A stretch of DNA of 10,732 nucleotides from an uncultured marine group I thaumarchaeote (GTDB lineage: Archaea > Thermoproteota > Nitrososphaeria > Nitrososphaerales > Nitrosopumilaceae): the NCBI GenBank assembly GCA_902512865.1, contig CABXKZ010000017.1, forward strand, positions 1 through 10,732, given 5' to 3'. The position numbers and the translations under genes are program-made. The notes under the pieces are model-generated. The model was not told where the DNA came from, ran no database searches, and was given only the letters and a program-made list of their open reading frames with translations. This document shows, piece after piece, positions 5,505 through 10,732 of the stretch (the stretch's first letter is position 1; each line of letters begins with the position of its first letter).

Positions 5505-6116
5505 ATGAGTGGTAAATCTAAAATCCTCGGTGGATATGTCTGCGCACCGTATCTCCACGATCATGATTCTATAGAACTCAAAGATCACTGGGTCACATCT
5601 AAAAATATTGAATCTCTCTATTTTGTTACTGCTACCTTCTCTGATGATAGTAAACCATACTTTTTGACTTCATCAAACCACTACATCTTAGCCAAATTCA
5701 AAAACCCTGAAAAAGTTATAAAAGAAATTCTTGCCTATCCAACTGGAAAACCATCATTTCTCTTTAAAATCGCAAATTCAATTTTTGATAGACCACTAAC
5801 TGAAAAAACAAATTTTGTTTCAATATATTATCTTGAATATGGTGATTCACAATCTGATTTACGAGATGTATCTACTCATATTGCTGGAAGAGAAAAAGTG
5901 TATCGAGCTGGATTTGGAAATATGACTTTATTATCCAAAGAATCTCCAAAGTTTGCATTTCCATACAGCGATCATATCGTAATGTTAGAAATTTCAAGTG
6001 ATAAGAGTCATCAAAGTGATAACAAATACTGTGAACAAACTCGTCGTGATATTTGTAGAAAAGGAATCATTATGAATAATCTTGTCAGTCTCTCAATTCT
6101 TGAAACAATGAAATAA
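5505..6116 (+). CDS. Conserved-looking protein of unknown function, 203 aa
   Basis: I do not recognise this family. The protein appears soluble: no signal peptide and no hydrophobic segment long enough to cross a membrane. It opens MSGKSKILGGYVCAPYLHDHDSIELKDHWV, with a Cys and a cluster of His/Asp residues that could bind metal. A middle section mixes beta-like strands (LYFVTATFSDDSKPYFLTSSNHYILAKF) with Lys-rich helices, and a YYLEYGDSQSDLRD segment follows. The C-terminal part has two further Cys (KYCEQTRRDIC). Codon use and base composition look like the neighbours, and the gene has a plausible leaderless promoter, so it is very likely real. It lies 35 bp upstream of aIF5A on the same strand, so co-transcription is possible. 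Confidence 0.8.
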   Translation: MSGKSKILGGYVCAPYLHDHDSIELKDHWVTSKNIESLYFVTATFSDDSKPYFLTSSNHYILAKFKNPEKVIKEILAYPTGKPSFLFKIANSIFDRPLTEKTNFVSIYYLEYGDSQSDLRDVSTHIAGREKVYRAGFGNMTLLSKESPKFAFPYSDHIVMLEISSDKSHQSDNKYCEQTRRDICRKGIIMNNLVSLSILETMK

Positions 6117-6151
6117 GAAAAGGTAAATACCCCTCAAAAAATTATTTTGTT

Positions 6152-6565
6152 ATGAGTAAACCATCTGATTTGGGTTCATTAAAAATTGGCTCTTACATTC
6201 TTTTACCAGTAGGTGATCAACCAACAGGAGAACCTTGTAGAATATCTGAATATGACACAAGCAAACCTGGAAAACATGGTGCAGCAAAAGCACGAATCGT
6301 TGGAGTAGGTGTCTTTGATGGTGCAAAACGTCCACATGTAGGACCTGTAAGTATGCAAATTCACGTACCATTAATCGATAAGAGAGTCGGTCAAATCATT
6401 TCAATGACTGGTTCTGAAATTCAAGTTATGGATGGAGAAACATTTGAAACCGTTGACATACAAATGGTTGACGAAGAAATTAACGGAAAACTAGAACAAG
6501 GTCAAGATATTGAATATTGGAATGTTATGGGAAGAACTAAAATCATGCGAATTAAAACATCCTAA
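6152..6565 (+). CDS. eif5a: Translation factor aIF5A (hypusine-type)
   Basis: Archaeal homologue of eIF5A, which binds near the ribosomal E/P site and relieves stalled peptide-bond formation. The 137 residues are the normal archaeal length. The N-terminal SH3-like domain carries the modification loop SKPGKHGAAKARIVGVGVFDG. K41, in G-K-H-G-x-A-K, is the lysine converted to hypusine or deoxyhypusine. The C-terminal OB-fold follows (about 72-137, VPLIDKRVGQIISMTGSEIQVMD...). The ATG has no Shine-Dalgarno sequence; a weak TAAATA at 6124-6129 is 23-28 bp upstream, so the gene may be leaderless. A box C/D RNA begins 3 nt after its stop codon, and dph6, which serves another modified translation factor, comes next. 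Confidence 0.97.
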   Translation: MSKPSDLGSLKIGSYILLPVGDQPTGEPCRISEYDTSKPGKHGAAKARIVGVGVFDGAKRPHVGPVSMQIHVPLIDKRVGQIISMTGSEIQVMDGETFETVDIQMVDEEINGKLEQGQDIEYWNVMGRTKIMRIKTS

Positions 6566-6568
6566 ATT

Positions 6569-6633
6569 GGATGCTAATGATGATTGGAAAAGCCATCTGA
6601 TTTTTGATGAAGATTATGAGTTTTGAGGCATCC
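6569..6633 (+). ncRNA. Box C/D guide sRNA, predicted to target C34 of a CAU-anticodon tRNA
   Basis: A 65-nt box C/D sRNA fills the aIF5A-dph6 gap. Terminal stem GGATGC (6569-6574) pairs perfectly with GCATCC (6628-6633). Box C is ATGATGA (6577-6583), box D' CTGA (6597-6600), box C' TTGATGA (6604-6610) and box D TTGA (6623-6626, one change from CTGA, giving a G-U instead of G-C pair in the kink-turn). The guides have archaeal lengths: 13 nt before D' (6584-6596) and 12 nt before D (6611-6622, AGATTATGAGTT). The D-guide complements AACTCATAATCT, a CAU anticodon loop. The fifth nucleotide upstream of box D (G6618) pairs with C34. It would act with L7Ae, Nop5 and fibrillarin. It may be processed from the aIF5A message, as no separate promoter is visible. 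Confidence 0.88.
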
Positions 6634-6649
6634 TGTTTTTTATTTTAAA

Positions 6650-7339
6650 ATGAAACTCGCAGCATTATTTTCTGGTGGAAAAGATAGCACGTATGCAATC
6701 TATCTTGCAAAAAAGTTAGGACATTCAGTTGATGTGTTATTAACATTATATCCTCATTCTAGTGAAAGTCACCTGCTTCATTATCCAAATATAGAATTCA
6801 GTCAATTACAAGCTGAATCCATGAAAATCCCACAATTAATAGAAGAAATTCCCTCTGATGATTCTGAAAATGAATCTAAAAAATTAAATAATCTAATTTC
6901 TCTTGCAAAAGAAAAATACTCTATTGATGGAATTGTCCATGGTGGAATTCTTAGTGAATATCAAAAAAATAATTTTTCTTTAATTTGTGAAAAAAATCAT
7001 TTAGAAATAATTTCTCCTTTATGGAATAAAGAACCTGAATCTTATATGAAAGAATTATTAAATGAAAACTTTGAATATATTATCTCTACTGTAAGTTCTG
7101 ATGGTTTGAATGATTCATGGTTAGGGCGAATAATTGATAAGAACGGATTAGATGAACTTCAAAAATTACAAAAAAAATTTAGATTCAATCTAAATTTTGA
7201 AGGAGGTGAGGCTGAAACATTTGTAACTAATTGCCCTTTATTTGAAAAACGTCTGTTAATTCAAGATTCAATCACTGAATGGGATGGTTACAGGGGAAGA
7301 TTTGAAATATTGGAGGCTAAATTAAAAGATAATGCTTGA
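6650..7339 (+). CDS. dph6: Diphthine-ammonia ligase Dph6 (diphthamide synthesis)
   Basis: ATP-dependent amidase that completes diphthamide on the conserved histidine of aEF2, using ammonium. The protein starts MKLAALFSGGKDSTYAIYLAKKLGHSVDVLLTLYP, with the PP-loop SGGKDS at residues 8-13 that forms the adenylate. The later segment FNLNFEGGEAETFVTNCPLF contains the Dph6-characteristic G-G-E-x-E-T-(F/L)-V. It has 229 residues from this ATG, close to the usual archaeal size. A TTG at 6623 would add nine residues, but that TTG is part of box D of the guide RNA, and the added residues precede the canonical MK(x)A-(x)-L-(F/Y)-SGGKDS opening, so I prefer the ATG. It overlaps srp54 by 8 bp (ATGCTTGA). 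No TATA sits at the right distance, suggesting co-transcription with aIF5A and the sRNA. Confidence 0.92.
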   Translation: MKLAALFSGGKDSTYAIYLAKKLGHSVDVLLTLYPHSSESHLLHYPNIEFSQLQAESMKIPQLIEEIPSDDSENESKKLNNLISLAKEKYSIDGIVHGGILSEYQKNNFSLICEKNHLEIISPLWNKEPESYMKELLNENFEYIISTVSSDGLNDSWLGRIIDKNGLDELQKLQKKFRFNLNFEGGEAETFVTNCPLFEKRLLIQDSITEWDGYRGRFEILEAKLKDNA

Positions 7340-8657
7340 CAATCTAAAAGATGGACTAAGATCTGCGATAAAAAAAATTGTTAGTTCTTCTGGTATTGAT
7401 GAAGAGTTAATCAAAGAATTAGCAAAAGATGTTCAACGTTCATTGTTACAATCTGATGTAAATGTGAAACTTGTCCTTGAAATCACAAAAAATCTTCAAG
7501 AGCGCTGTATCAACGAAACTCCACCACCTGGTTTATCAAGAAAAGATCATATTGTTAAAATTCTATATGATGAATTATCAAAATTATTAGGAAACGATAC
7601 TGAGTTTCATTTTAAATCTGGAAAAATCAACAAAGTGCTGATGCTTGGAATTCAAGGAAGTGGTAAAACCACTGTATCATCCAAACTAGCAAAATTTCTT
7701 ACAAAACAAGGGTATAGAGTTGGTGCAATTGGAGCTGATACATATCGACCTGGTGCATTGATACAATTAAGAACAAACTGTGAAAAATCTAATGTTGAAG
7801 TTTATGGTGAAGAAAATAACAAAAATTCAGCTGAAATTGTCAAAAATGGTTTAAAACATTTTGAAAATTCAAACATTGATGTAGTATTGATTGATACTGC
7901 TGGACGTCATAAAGAAGAAAAAGATCTTTTAGATGAGATGACAGAAATCTCTAAAGTTGCAAATCCTGATTTAGCCCTATTAATTATTGATGGTACAATT
8001 GGACAACAATGCTTTTCCCAAGCGGAGGCATTTAACAAAATAGTTCCTGTTGGTGGTATAGTAATAACAAAACTTGACAGTTCGGCAAAAGGTGGTGGTG
8101 CATTAGCAGCATCTGCTGCTACGGGTGCACAAGTTATGTATGTTGGAACTGGTGAAAGAATTGATGATCTAGAACAATTCTCACCTACTAGGTTTGTTGG
8201 TAGACTTTTGGGAATGGGTGATGTACAAGCTGTTCTTGATCTTGCAAAAAGACTTGGTGATGAAGCAGATGAAGTTCGTATGAAAAGAATTTCTAGCGGT
8301 AAAATGAATATGGAAGACTTTTTTTACCAACTTGAAGAAGTAACCAAAGTTGGTTCTCTTCAAAGTTTGATGGAAACAATGCCAGGATTGTCAGGTATGG
8401 TAAAAGAAGATCAACTTGAAGTGATGGAACAAAGAATGGACAAATGGAGATACATTATCCAAAGTATGAACAAAGCAGAGAAATCTGATCCTGACTTACT
8501 TAACTCTTCACGAATCAAAAGAATTGCACGTGGTTCTGGTTGGCCAGAACACGAAGTCAAAGAACTTTTGAAAAATTACAAAAATTCAAAGACAATGATG
8601 AAAGCCTCTAAAGGTAGACAAATGCAAGGCATGCTTCGTAAACTCGGAATGGGTTAA
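7332..8657 (+). CDS. srp54: Signal recognition particle GTPase SRP54
   Basis: GTPase of the signal recognition particle, which binds signal peptides and 7S RNA and docks with FtsY at the membrane. It is full length at 441 aa. The N domain helical bundle is at about 1-95. In the G domain, the P-loop is GIQGSGKTT (106-114), followed by DTYRPGA (136-142), DTAGR (188-192), TKLD (246-249) and SAKGGGAL (251-258). The Met-rich M domain covers about 305-441, with the RNA-binding SRIKRIARGSG (393-403) and a Met-rich end (KGRQMQGMLRKLGMG). Its ATG lies within the last codons of dph6. GGAGG (7312-7316) is 15 nt upstream, rather far, so translational coupling may matter more. Its partner SRP19 is encoded at 2091-2393. 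Confidence 0.98.
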   Translation: MLDNLKDGLRSAIKKIVSSSGIDEELIKELAKDVQRSLLQSDVNVKLVLEITKNLQERCINETPPPGLSRKDHIVKILYDELSKLLGNDTEFHFKSGKINKVLMLGIQGSGKTTVSSKLAKFLTKQGYRVGAIGADTYRPGALIQLRTNCEKSNVEVYGEENNKNSAEIVKNGLKHFENSNIDVVLIDTAGRHKEEKDLLDEMTEISKVANPDLALLIIDGTIGQQCFSQAEAFNKIVPVGGIVITKLDSSAKGGGALAASAATGAQVMYVGTGERIDDLEQFSPTRFVGRLLGMGDVQAVLDLAKRLGDEADEVRMKRISSGKMNMEDFFYQLEEVTKVGSLQSLMETMPGLSGMVKEDQLEVMEQRMDKWRYIIQSMNKAEKSDPDLLNSSRIKRIARGSGWPEHEVKELLKNYKNSKTMMKASKGRQMQGMLRKLGMG

Positions 8658-8683
8658 TTGATAAATATTCATTAAATCAATTA
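8655..8683. promoter_or_regulatory. 8-bp perfect inverted repeat between srp54 and pus10
   Basis: TAATTGAT (8655-8662) and ATCAATTA (8676-8683) are exact reverse complements with a 13-nt A/T spacer. The first arm includes the srp54 stop codon. The centre lies about 28 bp before the pus10 GTG, where its TATA should be, and the second arm is followed by TTTA. It could be an operator framing the pus10 TATA or an RNA hairpin ending the srp54 transcript. Confidence 0.5.
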
Positions 8684-8696
8684 TTTACATTAGTGT

Positions 8697-9839
8697 GTGA
8701 AATCACAATCTGACACTGTTTCTAAAATCCTAAAAAATTATGATCTATGTGAATATTGTACAGGTAGGATAATATCAAAAATAGTTGGTAAACCGTCATC
8801 AAAATTCCTCGGAAAAAAATATCTCAAAAAACTTGGTAAATCAGATCATAAAACATGCTACATATGTAAAAACATATTTGATAGTCTTGAATTTGTCCTA
8901 TCTAATATCTTTGAGAAATCATCGCACTTTGATTTCAAAACATTTCATCTTGGAATAACTCTAAAACCATCATTCCTAGAAAGAGATGATTATCTGAAAT
9001 CTAAATTTAAAATTAAAGGAATTGAAAACGTCAAATTTGGCATTGCTAAGGAATTAGCAAAAAAAATTTCTCGAAGAACAAATTCAAAAAGAATAACTAA
9101 TGATCCTGAGCTGTTCATACAAGCAAATTTTAAAGATGAATCTTGCACACTTCGGGCAAAACCTATGTTCGTATATGGTAGATATAATAAAAAAATTAGA
9201 AAATTACCACAAAAACAAGGACTATGTCGTAGTTGTAATGGAATTGGATGCCATAATTGTGATTTCAAGGGGATAGAAAATCTTCAAAGTATTGAAGGCA
9301 AAATCTCAAATCTTTTTATAAAAAAATTTGATTGTAATCAAGTTAAAATTAATTGGATAGGTGGTGAAGATCAATCTAGTTTAGTTCTAGGTAAGGGTAG
9401 ACCATTTTTTGCAAAAATTCTCAATCCAAAAAAACGTAATCGAATATTACGTAAGACTTCTGATCTGGAAGGTGTTTATCTCTCTGAATTACAAAAACTA
9501 TCTATACAGCCTAAAGGGTCAATTCCATTCAAATCCGAAGTTTCAATAACTATTGATACAAAAAAACCAATCTCTTCAAATCAATTAAAAAAATTAAAAA
9601 TTTTAGAAAATGCCGAAATCCAAGATTTTTCAAGAGATAAGAGAAGTATCAAGAAGAGAATTTACAAGGTTGGTTACAAAAAACTTGGAAAAACTTCTTT
9701 CATTTTAGATTTATTTGCTGATGGTGGAATCTCAATAAAATCTCTTATTCAACAGTCAGATCTAGTCCCTAATGTATCTGAATTATTAGAAAATCAATGT
9801 GAATGTAAAAAGTTTGACTTCAAAAATATCGTAGTTTGA
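8697..9839 (+). CDS. pus10: tRNA pseudouridine synthase Pus10
   Basis: Stand-alone enzyme that forms pseudouridine 54 and/or 55 in the T loop of archaeal tRNAs. It has 380 aa from a GTG start. The N-terminal zinc-binding pairs are C18-x2-C21 and C54-x2-C57. A THUMP-like RNA-binding region spans about 80-170. The Pus10-typical insert RYNKKIRKLPQ is followed by C177-x2-C180 and C185-x2-C188 (CRSCNGIGCHNC). The catalytic core reads NWIGGEDQSSLVLGKGRPFFAKI, with D225 as the expected nucleophile. The C-terminal motif LGKTSFILDLFADGGISIKSLI holds the conserved substrate-binding part of the fold. The gene is framed by a short intergenic region with an inverted repeat around its likely TATA. Its start lacks a Shine-Dalgarno sequence, so it is probably leaderless. 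Confidence 0.95.
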   Translation: MKSQSDTVSKILKNYDLCEYCTGRIISKIVGKPSSKFLGKKYLKKLGKSDHKTCYICKNIFDSLEFVLSNIFEKSSHFDFKTFHLGITLKPSFLERDDYLKSKFKIKGIENVKFGIAKELAKKISRRTNSKRITNDPELFIQANFKDESCTLRAKPMFVYGRYNKKIRKLPQKQGLCRSCNGIGCHNCDFKGIENLQSIEGKISNLFIKKFDCNQVKINWIGGEDQSSLVLGKGRPFFAKILNPKKRNRILRKTSDLEGVYLSELQKLSIQPKGSIPFKSEVSITIDTKKPISSNQLKKLKILENAEIQDFSRDKRSIKKRIYKVGYKKLGKTSFILDLFADGGISIKSLIQQSDLVPNVSELLENQCECKKFDFKNIVV

Positions 9840-9849
9840 ATACTCAAGC

Positions 9850-9858
9850 TTTTTTATA
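9850..9858 (+). promoter_or_regulatory. TATA element of the HExxH protein gene
   Basis: TTTTTATAC is centred about 25 bp before the ATG at 9879. The pus10 stop is only 10 bp upstream of it, so the gene has its own compact promoter and is probably leaderless (no Shine-Dalgarno sequence). Confidence 0.6.
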
Positions 9859-9878
9859 CTAATTTCTCAAAATTAAGT

Positions 9879-10583
9879 ATGAACCCACTACAAAAACTAT
9901 CTCAATCTTTAGAAAATGGAGTCATACCTGAATCAACTTATGAACTTATTCAAAAAAGATTTCATCTGGTCTCTGATGGCATTATGAGGATTGAAAAGGC
10001 ATCATCAATAAAATATCCAACTATGTACGTAGAACCCTCGATTCTAATTTCTGGAAGTACAAATTCTCTTGACGTAGGAATTCTATATGCACGAACTATT
10101 CCTCTTATTGTTCATGATTCTATTCATGTAGTAATACAAATTTCTGCTCCACTAGTTGCTTATGGTCTTAAAGGTACAATTCATGCAATTCTTGCACACG
10201 AATTTCTTCATTATCTTGAATTAGTAACACGTTTATCAAAAACTGAATTACTTTCTGATGAAATTTCAAGTAATTTATTTGAAAATGTCTATTCTGATAA
10301 TACACGACTATTGGAACCTAGAAGTGTTTTCAATGATAACATGTTAATATCACATATTACAAAAAAATTCCCTTCTGGATTTCGTGATTATAAACTAGAA
10401 GATAAAGTCATAAAATTTTGGATTGAACAAAAATTACCGGTATCAAAAATATCTCTTGATACAAACACTGTAAAATTAAATGCTACCCAATTATCTAACA
10501 TAAAACTCGATGAACTTCTTTTACAACAATTAGAAATAATTAAAACAAAAAATTCTAAACTACGTAAGAAAAGACTTTACTAA
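9879..10583 (+). CDS. Putative zincin-type metalloprotein with HExxH motif, 234 aa
   Basis: I do not recognise a named family. The clear signature is GTIHAILAHEFLHYLELVTRLSKTELLSDEISSNLFEN. H107-E108-x-x-H111 is the zinc-binding, catalytic motif of zincin metallopeptidases. E123 or E128 in the downstream helix could be the third ligand, though which one is a guess. The motif is preceded by a beta-rich part with ISGSTNSLDVGILYARTIPLIVHDSIHVVIQISAPLVAYG. The hydrophobic stretch at about 84-97 is too short and broken to be a confident membrane helix. There is no signal peptide, so the protein is probably cytosolic. The basic tail KTKNSKLRKKRLY could contact nucleic acid. It ends convergently on rps27ae with overlapping stops. 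Peptidase activity is inferred from the motif only. Confidence 0.8.
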   Translation: MNPLQKLSQSLENGVIPESTYELIQKRFHLVSDGIMRIEKASSIKYPTMYVEPSILISGSTNSLDVGILYARTIPLIVHDSIHVVIQISAPLVAYGLKGTIHAILAHEFLHYLELVTRLSKTELLSDEISSNLFENVYSDNTRLLEPRSVFNDNMLISHITKKFPSGFRDYKLEDKVIKFWIEQKLPVSKISLDTNTVKLNATQLSNIKLDELLLQQLEIIKTKNSKLRKKRLY

Positions 10584-10732
10584 ATAAATTCAGTATCGCC
10601 ACATTTTCCACAAGTTCTTCTATTCTTGTGTTGGGACATAAAAACTCCTTTTCCACATCTTGCACATGATTTTCTTTCTCTAGATACCTTGTTGTCCTCT
10701 ACTTTGTAATATTGGCTGACTTTTGGACTGAC
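10580..10732 (-). CDS. rps27ae: Small-subunit ribosomal protein eS31 (S27ae), N-terminus beyond window
   Basis: Zinc-binding 30S ribosomal protein, homologous to the ribosomal part of the eukaryotic ubiquitin fusion S27a. I translated 50 residues from the right edge: VSPKVSQYYKVEDNKVSRER, then KSCARCGKGVFMSQHKNRRT and CGKCGDTEFI. The zinc knuckles are C-A-R-C and C-G-K-C. The sequence C-x-x-C-G-x-G-V-(F)-(M/L)-x-x-H-x-x-R-x-x-C-G-x-C-G-x-T-E-F is the family hallmark. Archaeal S27ae is usually about 50-65 aa, so few residues are missing. Its TAG (10580-10582) overlaps the TAA of the convergent HExxH gene (10581-10583). The family is certain; only the start is unseen. Confidence 0.93.
   Translation of the reverse strand, partial: VSPKVSQYYKVEDNKVSRERKSCARCGKGVFMSQHKNRRTCGKCGDTEFI

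Noticed and set aside
6150..6371. Minus-strand 73-codon frame
   Set aside because: It is antisense to aIF5A, and the His/Leu-rich translation has no family resemblance.
6623..6649. N-terminal extension of Dph6 from a TTG codon
   Set aside because: These bases are box D and the closing stem of the C/D RNA. The residues precede the conserved Dph6 opening, and an ATG at 6650 is available.
8181..8363. Minus-strand 60-codon frame
   Set aside because: It is antisense to the SRP54 M-domain region and has no support.
8990..9268. Minus-strand 92-codon frame
   Set aside because: It is antisense to Pus10, whose domains are unambiguous in this stretch.
1..10732. CRISPR array, defence system, insertion sequence or integrase
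   Set aside because: No regularly spaced repeats, no transposase or integrase motifs, and no run of unlike base composition. Nearly every gene is a core archaeal function.

Overview
This AT-rich, gene-dense window is archaeal. It carries TFB, Gar1, SRP19, SRP54, aIF5A, ribosomal proteins eS8 and eS31, Pus10 and an intron-containing tRNA-Tyr. The protein sequences, the very short intergenic gaps, TATA elements about 26 bp before start codons (leaderless transcription) and archaeal ScpA/ScpB all fit an ammonia-oxidising Thaumarchaeon (Nitrososphaerota) of the Nitrosopumilus type. That placement comes from recognising the families; no search was run. I see no insertion sequence, phage, plasmid or CRISPR signature. 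This is a core-genome housekeeping region.

Layout. Bases 1-4200 are all on the minus strand. Read in the direction of transcription they are scpA (TTG start), scpB, rps8e, srp19, gar1, tfb and sufC, which runs off the left edge. rps8e-srp19 and gar1-tfb are tightly coupled (4-bp gap and ATGA overlap). From 4232 a GTG-started zinc alcohol dehydrogenase runs on the plus strand, only 31 bp from scpA. A minus-strand tRNA-Tyr(GTA) with a 46-nt intron follows (5293-5415). The rest of the plus strand holds an unrecognised 203-aa protein, aIF5A, a box C/D guide RNA, dph6, srp54 (overlapping dph6 by 8 bp), pus10 and a 234-aa HExxH protein. At the right edge a minus-strand rps27ae (eS31) fragment converges on the HExxH gene with overlapping stop codons.

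The genes share a theme of making and tuning the translation and export machinery. eS8 and eS31 are ribosomal. aIF5A (hypusine-type lysine) and Dph6 (diphthamide on aEF2) concern modified translation factors. Gar1 serves H/ACA-guided pseudouridylation and Pus10 performs stand-alone tRNA pseudouridylation. The box C/D RNA serves 2'-O-methylation. SRP19 and SRP54 are the two SRP proteins, encoded about 5 kb apart.

The most notable item is the box C/D sRNA at 6569-6633, in the gap between aIF5A and dph6. It has a perfect 6-bp terminal stem and C, D', C' and D boxes in order. Its D-guide is complementary to a CAU anticodon loop, and the box-plus-five rule places methylation on wobble C34, as expected for elongator tRNA-Met. 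Its D box coincides with a spurious TTG start for dph6, which supports the downstream ATG. Secondary observations are inverted repeats that frame the TATA elements of sufC and pus10, a 12-bp direct repeat around the rps8e promoter, and an unusual C at T-loop position 54 of tRNA-Tyr.
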